Below are positions 44,153-53,083 of a stretch of 64,000 nucleotides of DNA, piece by piece. The notes below the pieces were generated by a model. The model was not told the origin of the DNA. It saw only the letters and a program-made list of their open reading frames with translations, and did no database searches. How positions within the stretch are numbered: the first letter of the stretch is position 1; every line of letters begins with the position of its first letter. Made by a program: the position numbers and the translations under genes. Source of the stretch: Reyranella sp. (GTDB lineage Bacteria > Pseudomonadota > Alphaproteobacteria > Reyranellales > Reyranellaceae); NCBI RefSeq assembly GCF_030651995.1, contig NZ_JAUSBN010000071.1:54133-118132 (forward strand). Direction: 5' to 3'.

Positions 44153-44956
44153 ATGATACGATCCATTGCCTTCAACGCCTATTTCTACGTCGGCACCCTG
44201 CTCGTCGCGGTCGTCGGCATCGTCCTGGTGCCCGTTCCCACCCCGGTCCTGCTGCGCGGCCTGCTCTTCCACTGGGCGCGGGCCGTCGTCTGGGGCATGC
44301 GCTGGATCGGCGGCATGCAGATCGAGTACAGGGGCCTCGAGCACCTCCCCGCCAGCGGCCCCGCGCTGCTCGCCAACAAGCACCACAGCGAGAGCGATGG
44401 TATCCTCCTGGCGGCAAGGATCCGCGGCATTGCCTTCGTGGCCATGCAGGAACTCTTCCGCTACCCGCTGATCGGCGCGATCCTGTATCGCCTGCAGATG
44501 ATCCGCGTCGATACGTGCGGCGGCGGCCGCGAGCGTGAGAACCTCGCCCAGTTCGCCCAGCGCGCGTACGACAGCGCCCGGCACATCGCGATCTACCCCG
44601 AGGGCAATCTGATGGCGCCGGGCGAACGCGAGCGCTACCGGTCGGGCATCTACTATCTCTACCGTGACCTCGGCCTGCCGGTGACGCCGGTCGCCACGTC
44701 GGTGGGGCTCGTGTGGAACCGCCGCGACTGGCGCAAGAAGGCCGGCTGCGCCGCCGTCGAATTCCTCCCGGCGATCGAGACGGGCCTCGACAAGGAGAGC
44801 TTCATGCGCCGCCTCGAGGAGACGATCGAGACCGCGAGCGACCGGCTGATCGCCGAATTCGCGGGCCGTCCCTATCGGCCGAGCCAGCTCGTCCTGCGCT
44901 CGCAGGGACAGGCGGGCATCGGCGCGCCGATCACCGCCCCTCGCGGAGCGCCTTGA
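44153..44956 (+). CDS. plsC: 1-acyl-sn-glycerol-3-phosphate acyltransferase
   Basis: Membrane acyltransferase of phospholipid synthesis, 267 residues. An N-terminal hydrophobic segment (YFYVGTLLVAVVGIVLVPV) anchors it; the HxxxxD catalytic motif is in NKHHSESDGIL, and IYPEGNLMAPGERERYRSG is the EGT-like substrate motif. No Shine-Dalgarno sequence precedes the ATG, fitting a leaderless start. Its 3' end overlaps the convergent gmk by 26 bp. Confidence 0.9.
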   Translation: MIRSIAFNAYFYVGTLLVAVVGIVLVPVPTPVLLRGLLFHWARAVVWGMRWIGGMQIEYRGLEHLPASGPALLANKHHSESDGILLAARIRGIAFVAMQELFRYPLIGAILYRLQMIRVDTCGGGRERENLAQFAQRAYDSARHIAIYPEGNLMAPGERERYRSGIYYLYRDLGLPVTPVATSVGLVWNRRDWRKKAGCAAVEFLPAIETGLDKESFMRRLEETIETASDRLIAEFAGRPYRPSQLVLRSQGQAGIGAPITAPRGAP

Positions 44957-45581
44957 CGAAGTTCGAGAGGCCGACCTGGCGTTCGCGCTTCAACCGCTCG
45001 GCCGTCAGGATCGACTTGAGTTCCATCAGGCTGGTCGCGATGTCGCGGTTGATGATCTGGTAGTCGTACTCGGCCCAGTGGCTCATCTCGTCGGCGGCCT
45101 TGGCCATCCGCTTCTGCACGACCTCCATCGAGTCCTGGGCGCGGGTGATGAGCCGCCGCTCCAGATCGCGCGTCGACGGCGGCAGGATGAAGACCGTCAC
45201 TAGGTCGCTGCCCGCCTTTTCCTTGAGCTGCTGCGTACCCTGCCAATCGATGTCGAACAGCACGTCCCGGCCGGCCATCAGTGCGGCCTCTACCGGCGCG
45301 CTCGGCGTGCCGTAGAAATGGTCGAACACCCGCGCATGCTCGAGGAACTCCCCGCGCTCGATCATGCCGCTGAAGGTCGCCGTATCGACGAATTGGTAGT
45401 CGACGCCGTCCCGCTCGCCGGTTCGGCGAGCACGCGTGGTCGCCGAGACGCTGAGCTGGATCTGCTTGTCGTTGTCGAGGAGCTGCCGCGACAGGGTCGT
45501 CTTGCCGGCGCCGGAAGGCGACGACAGGACGAGCATCAGGCCGCGCCGCTGGATCTGGCCGGCATCCACCTCATTCGACAT
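44931..45581 (-). CDS. gmk: Guanylate kinase
   Basis: Phosphorylates GMP to GDP, 216 residues. P-loop LSSPSGAGKTTLSRQLL near residues 19-35, then SATTRARRTGERDGVDYQFV and DIDWQGTQQLKE (GMP-binding and Walker B). The first codons overlap the end of yicC by 11 bp, an arrangement common in proteobacteria. Confidence 0.97.
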   Translation of the reverse strand: MSNEVDAGQIQRRGLMLVLSSPSGAGKTTLSRQLLDNDKQIQLSVSATTRARRTGERDGVDYQFVDTATFSGMIERGEFLEHARVFDHFYGTPSAPVEAALMAGRDVLFDIDWQGTQQLKEKAGSDLVTVFILPPSTRDLERRLITRAQDSMEVVQKRMAKAADEMSHWAEYDYQIINRDIATSLMELKSILTAERLKRERQVGLSNFVKALREGR

Positions 45582-46467
45582 TCTGGACCTGCTCCCGCAT
45601 GCGCTCGACGGCGCCCTTGAGATCGATGCCGATGCGCGTCAGCTCGATGTCCGCGGACTTGGAGCAGAGCGTGTTGGCCTCGCGATTGAATTCCTGGCAC
45701 AGGAAATCGAACTTCCGGCCCACCGGATTGTCGGCGCGCGCATCGGCGAGCAAGGTGCGCGCCTGCGCGATGTGGGCGGACAACCGGTCGAGTTCCTCGC
45801 GCACGTCGGCCTTGCCGACCAGCAGTGCCACTTCCTGGGCGAAGCGCTCCTCCGAAAGCGCGGGCACGCGGCCCAGCAGTTCGGCAAGCTGCGCCTCGAA
45901 GCGCGCCCGAACGGTGCCGATCTGCGCCAGTGCCCGTTCCGTCGCCCGGCCGCACAGGCCCTCGATCTCCGAGACATGGCCTTCGATGACCCTGGCCAGC
46001 GCCTTGCCTTCGGCGGCGCGCGACGCGACGAGCGCCTTCAGCGCCTCATCGAGGGTCGCCTGCAGCTCCTTGTCCAGAAGCCCCAGCGCCTCTTCGCTCG
46101 CCTCGCCGGCGTCCTCTTCCTCGATCACGCCACGCACCCGCAGCAACCCGTCCGCCGACGGCGCCGCCGCGCCGGTGCTCCGGCGCACTTCGTCGACCAG
46201 CGTTGCCAGCTCCGCCAGCAAGGTGCGATTGATAGTGAGCGGCTTGGCGCTGCGCTCACTCGTGACAGTGAGGGTGAGCGAGACGTTGCCGCGTTTCATC
46301 TTTCCGCCGACGGCGACCCGAGCGGGATTTTCCAGCCGGTCGAAGCCCGGCGGCACGCGACACCTGATTTCGAGGTTCCGCCCGTTGACGCTGCGCGCTT
46401 CCCAGACCCAGCGCCGCCGATCATCCGATCCTTGCGCCCGGGCGTATCCCGTCATACTTGCGATCAA
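45571..46467 (-). CDS. YicC-family endoribonuclease-like protein
   Basis: Protein of 298 residues. The TTG at 46467 is chosen because it is preceded at 4-base spacing by a perfect AGGGGG element and yields M-I-A-S-M-T-G-Y-A-R-A, matching the N-terminus of YicC homologues; longer GTG start at 46494 and shorter ATG at 46455 are less consistent. C-terminal RKFDFLCQEFNREANTLCSK and TRIGIDLKGAVERMREQVQNVE are the family signature. YicC homologues act as ribonucleases. Coupled to gmk. Confidence 0.88.
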   Translation of the reverse strand: MIASMTGYARAQGSDDRRRWVWEARSVNGRNLEIRCRVPPGFDRLENPARVAVGGKMKRGNVSLTLTVTSERSAKPLTINRTLLAELATLVDEVRRSTGAAAPSADGLLRVRGVIEEEDAGEASEEALGLLDKELQATLDEALKALVASRAAEGKALARVIEGHVSEIEGLCGRATERALAQIGTVRARFEAQLAELLGRVPALSEERFAQEVALLVGKADVREELDRLSAHIAQARTLLADARADNPVGRKFDFLCQEFNREANTLCSKSADIELTRIGIDLKGAVERMREQVQNVE

Positions 46468-46471
46468 GTTG

Positions 46472-46477
46472 CCCCCT
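46472..46477 (-). promoter_or_regulatory. Shine-Dalgarno sequence deciding the yicC start
   Basis: AGGGGG read on the minus strand, 4 bases upstream of the TTG start at 46467. Confidence 0.55.
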
Positions 46478-46553
46478 GCCCTGTTCGTGGGCACCGTAAA
46501 CCCTTAAGTGGATCGGCAATTCGATTCAATCGGCTATTGAGGCGACGTTTGTC

Positions 46554-47813
46554 ATGGTGAACAAAACTTCCTCACGGCAAACGGGCCTCAGGGTCGCGGC
46601 CCTGGGCGTGGGGCTCGTCATGGCCCTGGTGGGCCTCGAGATTCTCTCGACGGCATGGCTGACAATCCGCGACGGCCACTACACCCCGGCCAAGCAGCTG
46701 TTCGCCACGTCACGGAACACCTACATCCAGGACATCACCGGGAGCGGCGGCAGCACCTGCCGGTACATCGACACGATGTTCCCGCACCCCTACCTGGCCT
46801 TCGTCCATCATCGCGACGATCCCTGCGGCGTTCCCAGCGCCAACGACATAGGCATGCTGGGCGACAACTATCCGGTTGCCCGAAATCCCGACCGCTTCGT
46901 CATCCTCCTCGCCGGCGGATCCGTCGCCTCGCAGATCAGCCAACTCGTCGAACCGGGCCGTCGGAGCTTCATCGAGGAAGAACTCAACCGCCACTATGTC
47001 AGCCCGACCGGGAAGCCCTTCCTCGTGCTGAATGGGGGACTTGGCGCCTGGAAACAGCCACAGCAGCTGATCCTGCTGGCGATCTACGGTGACTTCATCG
47101 ACGCCGTCGTCACACTCGACGGCTACAACGAACAGCACCTGATCCAGCCCGGCCTCAAGGTCCGGTTCGAAATGCCGGCCGCCAACTATCTCGGGGTAAA
47201 CCCGATCGTCGCCAAGGACGGCTTCGGCAACCTCGCCCTCAGCTGGTTCATGGGCCGCATCGCCGGCTGGCTCGGAACCGGCCTCACCAGCCACTCGCAT
47301 GCCGCCTATCTGCTCGCTTCCGCCATGGCTTCGAAGCCCGCCGACGACAACGCTGGCTTCGGTGCGAAAACCTATTCGACCATGATGAGCCTCCCCAGCA
47401 AGATCACGGACTCTCCCACCACCTACATGGACTGGCAGATCGCGCAGTACGCGAAGTACATCCGGGTCATGGACCTCACGGCCCGCGACTTCGGCATCAG
47501 GTCGATGTTCTTCCTGCAGCCTGTCCCCGCCGTGGACAAGATCCTGACACCGGAGGAAAGCCGTGCGACGCCCGACACCAGCTATGGGCAACGCTATGCC
47601 CACATCGTCCAGCGCCTTCTCGCCCTCCGCGAACGGAACATCGAGGTCCGCAGCCTGCTCGACGTCTTCAAGGACGAGAAGGTGACGATCTACAGCGACG
47701 ACATCCATCCCAAGCGGGAGCTGATGGACAGCCGCGGCTATTCGCTGATGGCGGCCCGCATGGCGCATGAAATGGCCAGCACCTGGGGCTGGCGCACGAA
47801 ATCCCAACAGTAG
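46554..47813 (+). CDS. Membrane-anchored SGNH/GDSL-hydrolase-like protein
   Basis: Protein of 419 residues with one N-terminal membrane anchor (LRVAALGVGLVMALVGLEIL). The rest is periplasmic. SGNH-like blocks can be proposed: LLAGGSVAS (nucleophile Ser), GLGAWKQPQQ, LDGYNEQH (Asn block) and YSDDIHPKRELMDSRGYSLMA (D-x-x-H). This could be an acyl or acetyl hydrolase acting on surface polysaccharide, but the family identification rests on motifs only. Two flanking cysteines (STCRY and DPCGV) could pair. The next SDR gene starts 11 bp downstream. Confidence 0.62.
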   Translation: MVNKTSSRQTGLRVAALGVGLVMALVGLEILSTAWLTIRDGHYTPAKQLFATSRNTYIQDITGSGGSTCRYIDTMFPHPYLAFVHHRDDPCGVPSANDIGMLGDNYPVARNPDRFVILLAGGSVASQISQLVEPGRRSFIEEELNRHYVSPTGKPFLVLNGGLGAWKQPQQLILLAIYGDFIDAVVTLDGYNEQHLIQPGLKVRFEMPAANYLGVNPIVAKDGFGNLALSWFMGRIAGWLGTGLTSHSHAAYLLASAMASKPADDNAGFGAKTYSTMMSLPSKITDSPTTYMDWQIAQYAKYIRVMDLTARDFGIRSMFFLQPVPAVDKILTPEESRATPDTSYGQRYAHIVQRLLALRERNIEVRSLLDVFKDEKVTIYSDDIHPKRELMDSRGYSLMAARMAHEMASTWGWRTKSQQ

Positions 47814-47824
47814 GGCGCCCGCAC

Positions 47825-48577
47825 ATGAAGACCTTCTCCAGCATCGTGCTCACCGGCGCCTCGAGCGGCATCGGCGAGGCTCTGGCCCTCGACTACGCCG
47901 CTCCGGGCGTGGCACTGGCCCTGACCGGCCGGGATGCCGAACGCCTCGAAGCCGTCGCCTCCGCCTGCCGGGCAAAAGGTGCCACCGTCGTCGCGGGCAC
48001 GATCGACGTCACCGATCGCGAGCGCTTCCTGCCCTGGTTGACCGCCTTCGACGCGGCGCATCCCGTCGACCTCGTGATCGCCAATGCCGGCATCTCGATC
48101 GACAAGGACAATTCCTCGCTCGATGATTTCTCGATCATCCGCAAGACGCTCGACGTCAACATCAACGGCGTGCTGAACACCGTCGAGCCGCTTCTCCAAC
48201 CGATGATCGCTCGCAAGCGCGGCCAGATCGGCATCGTCTCCTCGCTGGCGGGGTTCATCGGCCTCCCCTATTCGGCCTCGTACAATGCCAGCAAGGCCGC
48301 GGTGCGCGTGTGGGGTGAAAGCATCCGCTACGTGCTGAAGAAGGACGGGATCGGCGTCAGTGTCATCTGCCCCGGGTTCGTCGTCAGCCGCATCACCGCC
48401 GAGGCGCCCTTTCCCATGCCCTTCATGATGACCGCATCGCGGGCGTCTTCCATCATCCGACGCGGCCTTGCCGCCAACAAGCCGCGCATCGCCTTCCCGA
48501 TCGGAACCAAGGCCGGTGTCTGGCTGGGGTCGATCCTGCCGGGCAGCTGGACGGCTCGGCTGCTGGGCGCCGCCTAG
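47825..48577 (+). CDS. SDR-family oxidoreductase
   Basis: Classical short-chain dehydrogenase of 250 residues with TGASSGIGEAL, NAGISIDKDNS, Ser in SSLAGFIGLP and the intact YNASK active site. This contrasts with three other SDRs in the window that lack that site. Its C-terminal hydrophobic stretch (GVWLGSILPGSWTARLLG) may dip into the membrane. The stop shares a CTAG palindrome with the convergent SGNH gene. Confidence 0.9.
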   Translation: MKTFSSIVLTGASSGIGEALALDYAAPGVALALTGRDAERLEAVASACRAKGATVVAGTIDVTDRERFLPWLTAFDAAHPVDLVIANAGISIDKDNSSLDDFSIIRKTLDVNINGVLNTVEPLLQPMIARKRGQIGIVSSLAGFIGLPYSASYNASKAAVRVWGESIRYVLKKDGIGVSVICPGFVVSRITAEAPFPMPFMMTASRASSIIRRGLAANKPRIAFPIGTKAGVWLGSILPGSWTARLLGAA

Positions 48578-49863
48578 CGGCGTTCGAGCCGGCGCAGTTC
48601 CTGGAAGACGCGGTTCGCCGCGATCTCGACTCCCTTGTCCGTCCAGTGGGCATCGCTGCGGCGGTAGGCGCCCCGCACACCCTCGAAATCCTTGCGCAGA
48701 TCGACGTAGCGGATGGAGGTCTTGCTCAATGCCTCGAGCAGCCTGTCCTGCCTGTAGTCGGCAATCACGTTAAAGGCATAGAAGCGCGGCCAGGGCTTCC
48801 AATAGTCGACATAGTCTGGATCGACGCTGCCCGGCGGCACGATGAACAGGACCAGCGGCACACCGCGCTCGCGAGCAGCACGATCCATCGCCGTCAGCCA
48901 CGACAAGGTGGCCTGGATATCGACGTCTTTCACGAGACGTGCCGCCTGCTCCCGGGTCGTGGCCTCGAAATAGGGAGACATCTCGACCTCGGACTTGGTC
49001 ATCAGGTCCACGAGCCAACCTTGCACCGACTCGTCGTCGGCCTTCCCGGAGGCGAAAGCCTGCCAGAACGCTTCCCTATCCCGGCTGAAGATGGCGACGA
49101 TCTGCTGCTCGGTCAGGTCGGGGTGATAGTAGCGCTTGATGTGGCGTGCGAGTGCCGATGTGCGCTCCGCGGCCGGCAGGCGGGCGATCTTCGTCAGCGT
49201 GTCGAACTCCTGCGGCACCGGCTTGTTGGTTGTCAGCATCTCCGACAGGCGCAGGCGGTTGACCAGCAGCCAGTTGGCGTTCGGCATGACGTTCCCGAGG
49301 ATCGAACCGCCCGGCGCCTCGCTGACCAGATCGGGCAGGATACCCTGACCATAGCCCTGCCCGTCGAAGACGAAGTCGTTGCCCGAGAAGAAGAACACCG
49401 CGAGCGCGTCGGGCGACAGGGCGAAGGCCACGTCACGCAGGCGGTAGTAGTAGCTGCGCGGGCCGGTCGCGGAGATACCGAGATTGATCATCTCGGCCTT
49501 CGGCTGGCCGGCCTCGATGAAGCGCCGCTCGACCTCCCCCGGGACGGTGAGGCGCGTGAGCTGGAACTCGAGATAGCTGTCGCCGATGAAGACGCTGCGG
49601 AAGCCGCCATCCGCCGGCTTCGCGATGCTGCGTTCCTTGTCGCGCATACCCCATGAATTGTTCGGCTCGAAAACCCAGGGTTTGTCGGCCAATCCGGCAA
49701 AGTCGCTCGACTGGACGGTGCCCGGCGGCGTCGAGCGCAGTGCCCGCGCGGGCCACGACGGCGCCGCGAAAGAGGCCAGCACCTCGAGGCCGGCGAGCGT
49801 GACCCCAGTCAGGATCAGGCCAAATACGATCGTGTAGAGTCGCTTGCGGCCGTTCTCAGTCAT
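48574..49863 (-). CDS. Membrane-anchored SGNH-hydrolase-like protein (AlgX/DltD-like)
   Basis: Protein of 429 residues with an N-terminal anchor (LYTIVFGLILTGVTLAGLEV). SGNH blocks are VFIGDSYLEFQL, FFFSGNDFVFDG and RSDAHWTDKGVEIAA (D-x-H), a pattern seen in acetyl- or alanyl-transfer proteins such as AlgX/AlgJ and in DUF1574-like proteins. It could modify an exported polysaccharide. The start at 49863 overlaps the acyl-CoA dehydrogenase stop by 8 bp on the same strand. Unrelated in detail to the SGNH protein at 46554. Confidence 0.66.
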   Translation of the reverse strand: MTENGRKRLYTIVFGLILTGVTLAGLEVLASFAAPSWPARALRSTPPGTVQSSDFAGLADKPWVFEPNNSWGMRDKERSIAKPADGGFRSVFIGDSYLEFQLTRLTVPGEVERRFIEAGQPKAEMINLGISATGPRSYYYRLRDVAFALSPDALAVFFFSGNDFVFDGQGYGQGILPDLVSEAPGGSILGNVMPNANWLLVNRLRLSEMLTTNKPVPQEFDTLTKIARLPAAERTSALARHIKRYYHPDLTEQQIVAIFSRDREAFWQAFASGKADDESVQGWLVDLMTKSEVEMSPYFEATTREQAARLVKDVDIQATLSWLTAMDRAARERGVPLVLFIVPPGSVDPDYVDYWKPWPRFYAFNVIADYRQDRLLEALSKTSIRYVDLRKDFEGVRGAYRRSDAHWTDKGVEIAANRVFQELRRLERR

Positions 49864-51055
49864 CGCCCGGCGTAATATAGGGCGACTCCGAGACGGTCCA
49901 GCGGGCCGGCCGTTCCTGCCGGAAGATCTGCCGGAGATGGACTTCGTCCGGCCCGTCGGCAATGCGCAGCATGCGCGCGACGGCGAAGGCACGATGGATC
50001 GGCGCGTCGTCGCTCCCGCCCATCGCACCGAACAGCTGCATCGCCCGATCGGCAATGCGCTGAGCCATCTCCGGCACCGCAACCTTCACCATCGAGACGT
50101 CGCGCCAGACAGCCTGATGCCCGTCGCTGTCCAGCCGCTCGGCCGTGCGCAGCACCAGCAGGCGGGCCTGTTCGATGTCGATCCTGGAGCGCGCGATCGC
50201 CTGCTGCGTCGAGTCGTAGTCGAGCACCGCCCGACCGAACGTCCGGCGCTCGGCGGCACGCGCCATCATGAGTTCGACGAGAACCTCGCAGGTGCCGATC
50301 GCACGCATGCAGTGATGCAGCCGCGCCGGCCCCAGCCGCACCTGGGCCGCGGCAAACCCCTCACCTTCGTCGCCCAGCAGATTCGCCGCCGGCACGCGCA
50401 CGTCCCTGAAGTCCAGCTCGGCGATGGGCGCGATGCTGTCCTCCCAGCCCAGGAAGCGCAGCTCCCGCACAACCCGCAGCCCGGGCGACGGCATCGGCAC
50501 GATCACGCAGGAATGCCGGCCGGTGCGCGGAGCGTCGGGCCGCGACACCCCCATCACGATCACAAAGGCACAATCGGGATGGGCGCCGCCCGTGATGTAC
50601 CACTTGCGACCGTTCACGACCCACTCAGCCCCCTCGCGCCGCAGGCTCGTGGCGATGTTGGTGGCATCTGACGAAGCGACGTCGGGCTCGGTCATGCCGA
50701 AGGCCGACCGCACGCGCCCCTCCAGCAGCGGCTCCAGCCAGCGCTTCTTCTGATCGGCGGTCGCCGCATGCTGCAGCATGATCATGTTGGGCACGTCGGG
50801 CGCCTGGGCGTTGAACACCTCGGGCGCCCACGGCAGACGCCCCATGATTTCGGCGATCGGCGCAAAAGCGCGGTTGCTCATCCGGTCCGGCAGACCGAGG
50901 TTCCAAAGGCCGGCGGCGCGCGCCTTCTCCTTCAGTTCGGCCATGAACGGGGGAGTGCCCTTTCGAGCCGAGACATGAGCCGCCCACTCGCGATGGCGCG
51001 GCAGGATCTCCTTGTCGAAGAAGCCTTCGACGGCAGCCAGCAGGTCCGTGGTCAT
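49856..51055 (-). CDS. Acyl-CoA dehydrogenase
   Basis: FAD enzyme of 399 residues. FGMTEPDVASSDATNI and WYITGGAHPDCAF are the FAD/substrate motifs; the C-terminal ASDE-type region includes FGAMGGSDDAPIHRAFAVAR. The catalytic base position in this medium- or long-chain subfamily is not obvious. Its start overlaps the VWA gene stop (ATGA). Such short-operon dehydrogenases often act on branched or aromatic acyl-CoAs. Confidence 0.9.
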   Translation of the reverse strand: MTTDLLAAVEGFFDKEILPRHREWAAHVSARKGTPPFMAELKEKARAAGLWNLGLPDRMSNRAFAPIAEIMGRLPWAPEVFNAQAPDVPNMIMLQHAATADQKKRWLEPLLEGRVRSAFGMTEPDVASSDATNIATSLRREGAEWVVNGRKWYITGGAHPDCAFVIVMGVSRPDAPRTGRHSCVIVPMPSPGLRVVRELRFLGWEDSIAPIAELDFRDVRVPAANLLGDEGEGFAAAQVRLGPARLHHCMRAIGTCEVLVELMMARAAERRTFGRAVLDYDSTQQAIARSRIDIEQARLLVLRTAERLDSDGHQAVWRDVSMVKVAVPEMAQRIADRAMQLFGAMGGSDDAPIHRAFAVARMLRIADGPDEVHLRQIFRQERPARWTVSESPYITPGDD

Positions 51056-51762
51056 TTCATCTGGTTGGTGAGAAGGGCCGCGACGCCGCCCTGGTCCTTG
51101 CCGTACTTCAGCAGCGCGGAGCGTCCCCCGGCGGCATAGGCGGCGACGGCGCCGAGCAGGCGCCTGAGCTGATCCGGGCTCGACCGGTCGAACCTGCAGT
51201 AGGCCCCGCGCGTCAGCTTCGCGATCTGGGGAAACAGCCGCGACGCCGTACGGTCCCCGCCCTCCTGGAAGACGAAAACCGGCAGGCCGAGCAACCCGAG
51301 CTGGCCCGCCTCGTGGCCAATAGCGTCGACATCCTCTTCGCAGCAGTCGCCCACGAAGACCACGGCATCGAGCCGGCTCTCGCGGCGCTGCTCTCCGGCG
51401 TAGCGCAGCAGCCGTGCGATCTGCGTACGGCCGGCCGCACACCGCACCGCAGTCATGAGGCGTGCGAGTTCTCGGCCATCGGACGTCCACTTGCTGACCT
51501 TGAACTCCTCGAAACCGCGATAGAAGGCGAGCCGCACGTCGAGCCCGCCCAGCGCATCCGCCGCCACGAACATTTCGCCCTGAATCGCGCAGGCATGATC
51601 CCAGGTCGGTTCGCGGCTCGCCGTCGCGTCCATGGCGAACAGCAGCCGGCCACGTCCGCCCGGCGCGCGATCGACCGGCAGCCTGCCGACTTCGCGCACG
51701 AACGCATCCACGGCATTCGCACCTGCGGTAGACGGGACGTTGCGATTTCGGTCCTCGGCCAT
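51052..51762 (-). CDS. VWA-domain protein
   Basis: Soluble protein of 236 residues with a metal-ion-dependent adhesion motif (FAMDATASREPTW, DxTxS) and the second strand VVFVGDCCEEDVD. The C-terminal region is alanine- and glycine-rich. No signal peptide or membrane segment, so cytosolic. Overlaps the acyl-CoA dehydrogenase by four bases. Function unknown. Confidence 0.75.
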   Translation of the reverse strand: MAEDRNRNVPSTAGANAVDAFVREVGRLPVDRAPGGRGRLLFAMDATASREPTWDHACAIQGEMFVAADALGGLDVRLAFYRGFEEFKVSKWTSDGRELARLMTAVRCAAGRTQIARLLRYAGEQRRESRLDAVVFVGDCCEEDVDAIGHEAGQLGLLGLPVFVFQEGGDRTASRLFPQIAKLTRGAYCRFDRSSPDQLRRLLGAVAAYAAGGRSALLKYGKDQGGVAALLTNQMK

Positions 51763-51788
51763 GTCCTTTGACCCTCTGCGATGCGTTC

Positions 51789-51817
51789 AATATGGTGCAG
51801 CCGCGCGTTCGCGCCAA
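51789..51817 (-). promoter_or_regulatory. Candidate promoter for the VWA / acyl-CoA dehydrogenase / SGNH unit
   Basis: Read on the minus strand: TTGGCG, 17 bases, CATATT. Inverted half-sites TTCAAT/ATTGAA at 51786-51791 and 51819-51824 flank it, leaving room for a regulator shared with the divergent MFS gene. Confidence 0.3.
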
Positions 51818-51826
51818 CATTGAAGC

Positions 51827-53083
51827 ATGACCGGAAACGCCCCCACCTTCGCCACGCTGCTGCTGCGCGTCTTCGTTCCGTTCGCGCTTGCCTATTTCCT
51901 CTCGTACATCTTCCGCGGCGTGAACGCGGTGATCTTCCCGTACCTCGAACGGGATGTCGGCATCAGCGCGGGAGACCTCGGCCTCCTCACCTCGGCCTTC
52001 TTCCTGTTCTTCGCCGGCTGCCAGCCGATCCTCGGCGTCATGCTCGACCGCTACGGGCCGCGCCGCGTGCAGGCGGTGCTGCTGGCGATGGCGGCGATCG
52101 GCTCTGCTCTGTTCGGGCTGAGCCTGTCGCTCGGCGAGCTGATCGTGGCCCGCGTGCTGATCGGGCTGGGCTTCGCCGGCGGGCTGATGGCCGCCATCAA
52201 GGCGATCACGCTGTGGTATCCGCCCGAGCGTTGGGGACTCATCACCGGCTTCCACATGATGGCGGGCGGCCTGGGCGCGATGGCCGCGACCCTGCCGATC
52301 CAGTGGTCGCTCTCCGTCATCAGCTGGCAGGGCCTGTTCTTCTGGCTGGCCGGGGTCTGCCTCGTCGTCTCCGCGATCCTGTTCACCGTGGTGCCGGAAC
52401 GCGGCACTCCGCCAGCCTCGGGGACACTGCGCGACCAGTTCCGCATCACCGGCATCGTGCTGACCAATGGCTTCTTCTGGCGCATCCAGCCGCTGCTGAC
52501 CTTCCAGCAGATGGCGTTCATCGCCGCGATCACCCTGTGGATCGGCCCCTGGCTGCGCGACGTCGGCGGCTTCGCCAGCACCGAGACCCGGGCCGACATC
52601 CAGCTCTACACCACGGCGGTGATGACCGCGGGCTTTGCCCTGAGCGGCGTTTTGGCCGGCGCCTTCCGCCGCGTCGGCATCAGTGATTTCGCCTCGGCCA
52701 ACTTCATCAGCACCCTGTTCGCCCTGGTCTGCGCCTGGCTCGCCTTCCTGCCGTGGTTCTACCCGGTGGCGGCGTGGCTGCTGTTCGGCTTCCTCGGCGC
52801 CTATCCCATCCAGTACATGCCGCTGCTGGCGCGATCGTTCCCGCCGCAATATGCCGGTCGGGTCAGCACCAGCTGCAATCTCGTGGTGTTCACGGTGATC
52901 TTCGGCGGCCAGTGGGCGATCGGCAAAGTCGTCGACCTGTGGCCGCGCACCGCGACGGGCTACGCGCCGGACGGCTACGCCTGGTCGTTCGGCCTGCTCT
53001 TCATTCTGCAGGTGGCGGGGCTTCTGTGGCTTCTTCTGTCACGGGCGCGTCCACTTCTGCAGGAGCGACCCCCGGCAGGTTGA
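51827..53083 (+). CDS. MFS transporter
   Basis: Major facilitator of 418 residues with about 12 hydrophobic segments. YFLSYIFRGVNAVIFPYLER and MLDRYGPRRVQAVLLAMAAI (MFS motif A) are near the N-terminus; TLWYPPERWGLITGFHMMAG follows. Similar to small-acid or nitrate-type carriers, but the substrate is not predictable. Its last 83 bases overlap the convergent mipZ coding sequence. Confidence 0.87.
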   Translation: MTGNAPTFATLLLRVFVPFALAYFLSYIFRGVNAVIFPYLERDVGISAGDLGLLTSAFFLFFAGCQPILGVMLDRYGPRRVQAVLLAMAAIGSALFGLSLSLGELIVARVLIGLGFAGGLMAAIKAITLWYPPERWGLITGFHMMAGGLGAMAATLPIQWSLSVISWQGLFFWLAGVCLVVSAILFTVVPERGTPPASGTLRDQFRITGIVLTNGFFWRIQPLLTFQQMAFIAAITLWIGPWLRDVGGFASTETRADIQLYTTAVMTAGFALSGVLAGAFRRVGISDFASANFISTLFALVCAWLAFLPWFYPVAAWLLFGFLGAYPIQYMPLLARSFPPQYAGRVSTSCNLVVFTVIFGGQWAIGKVVDLWPRTATGYAPDGYAWSFGLLFILQVAGLLWLLLSRARPLLQERPPAG

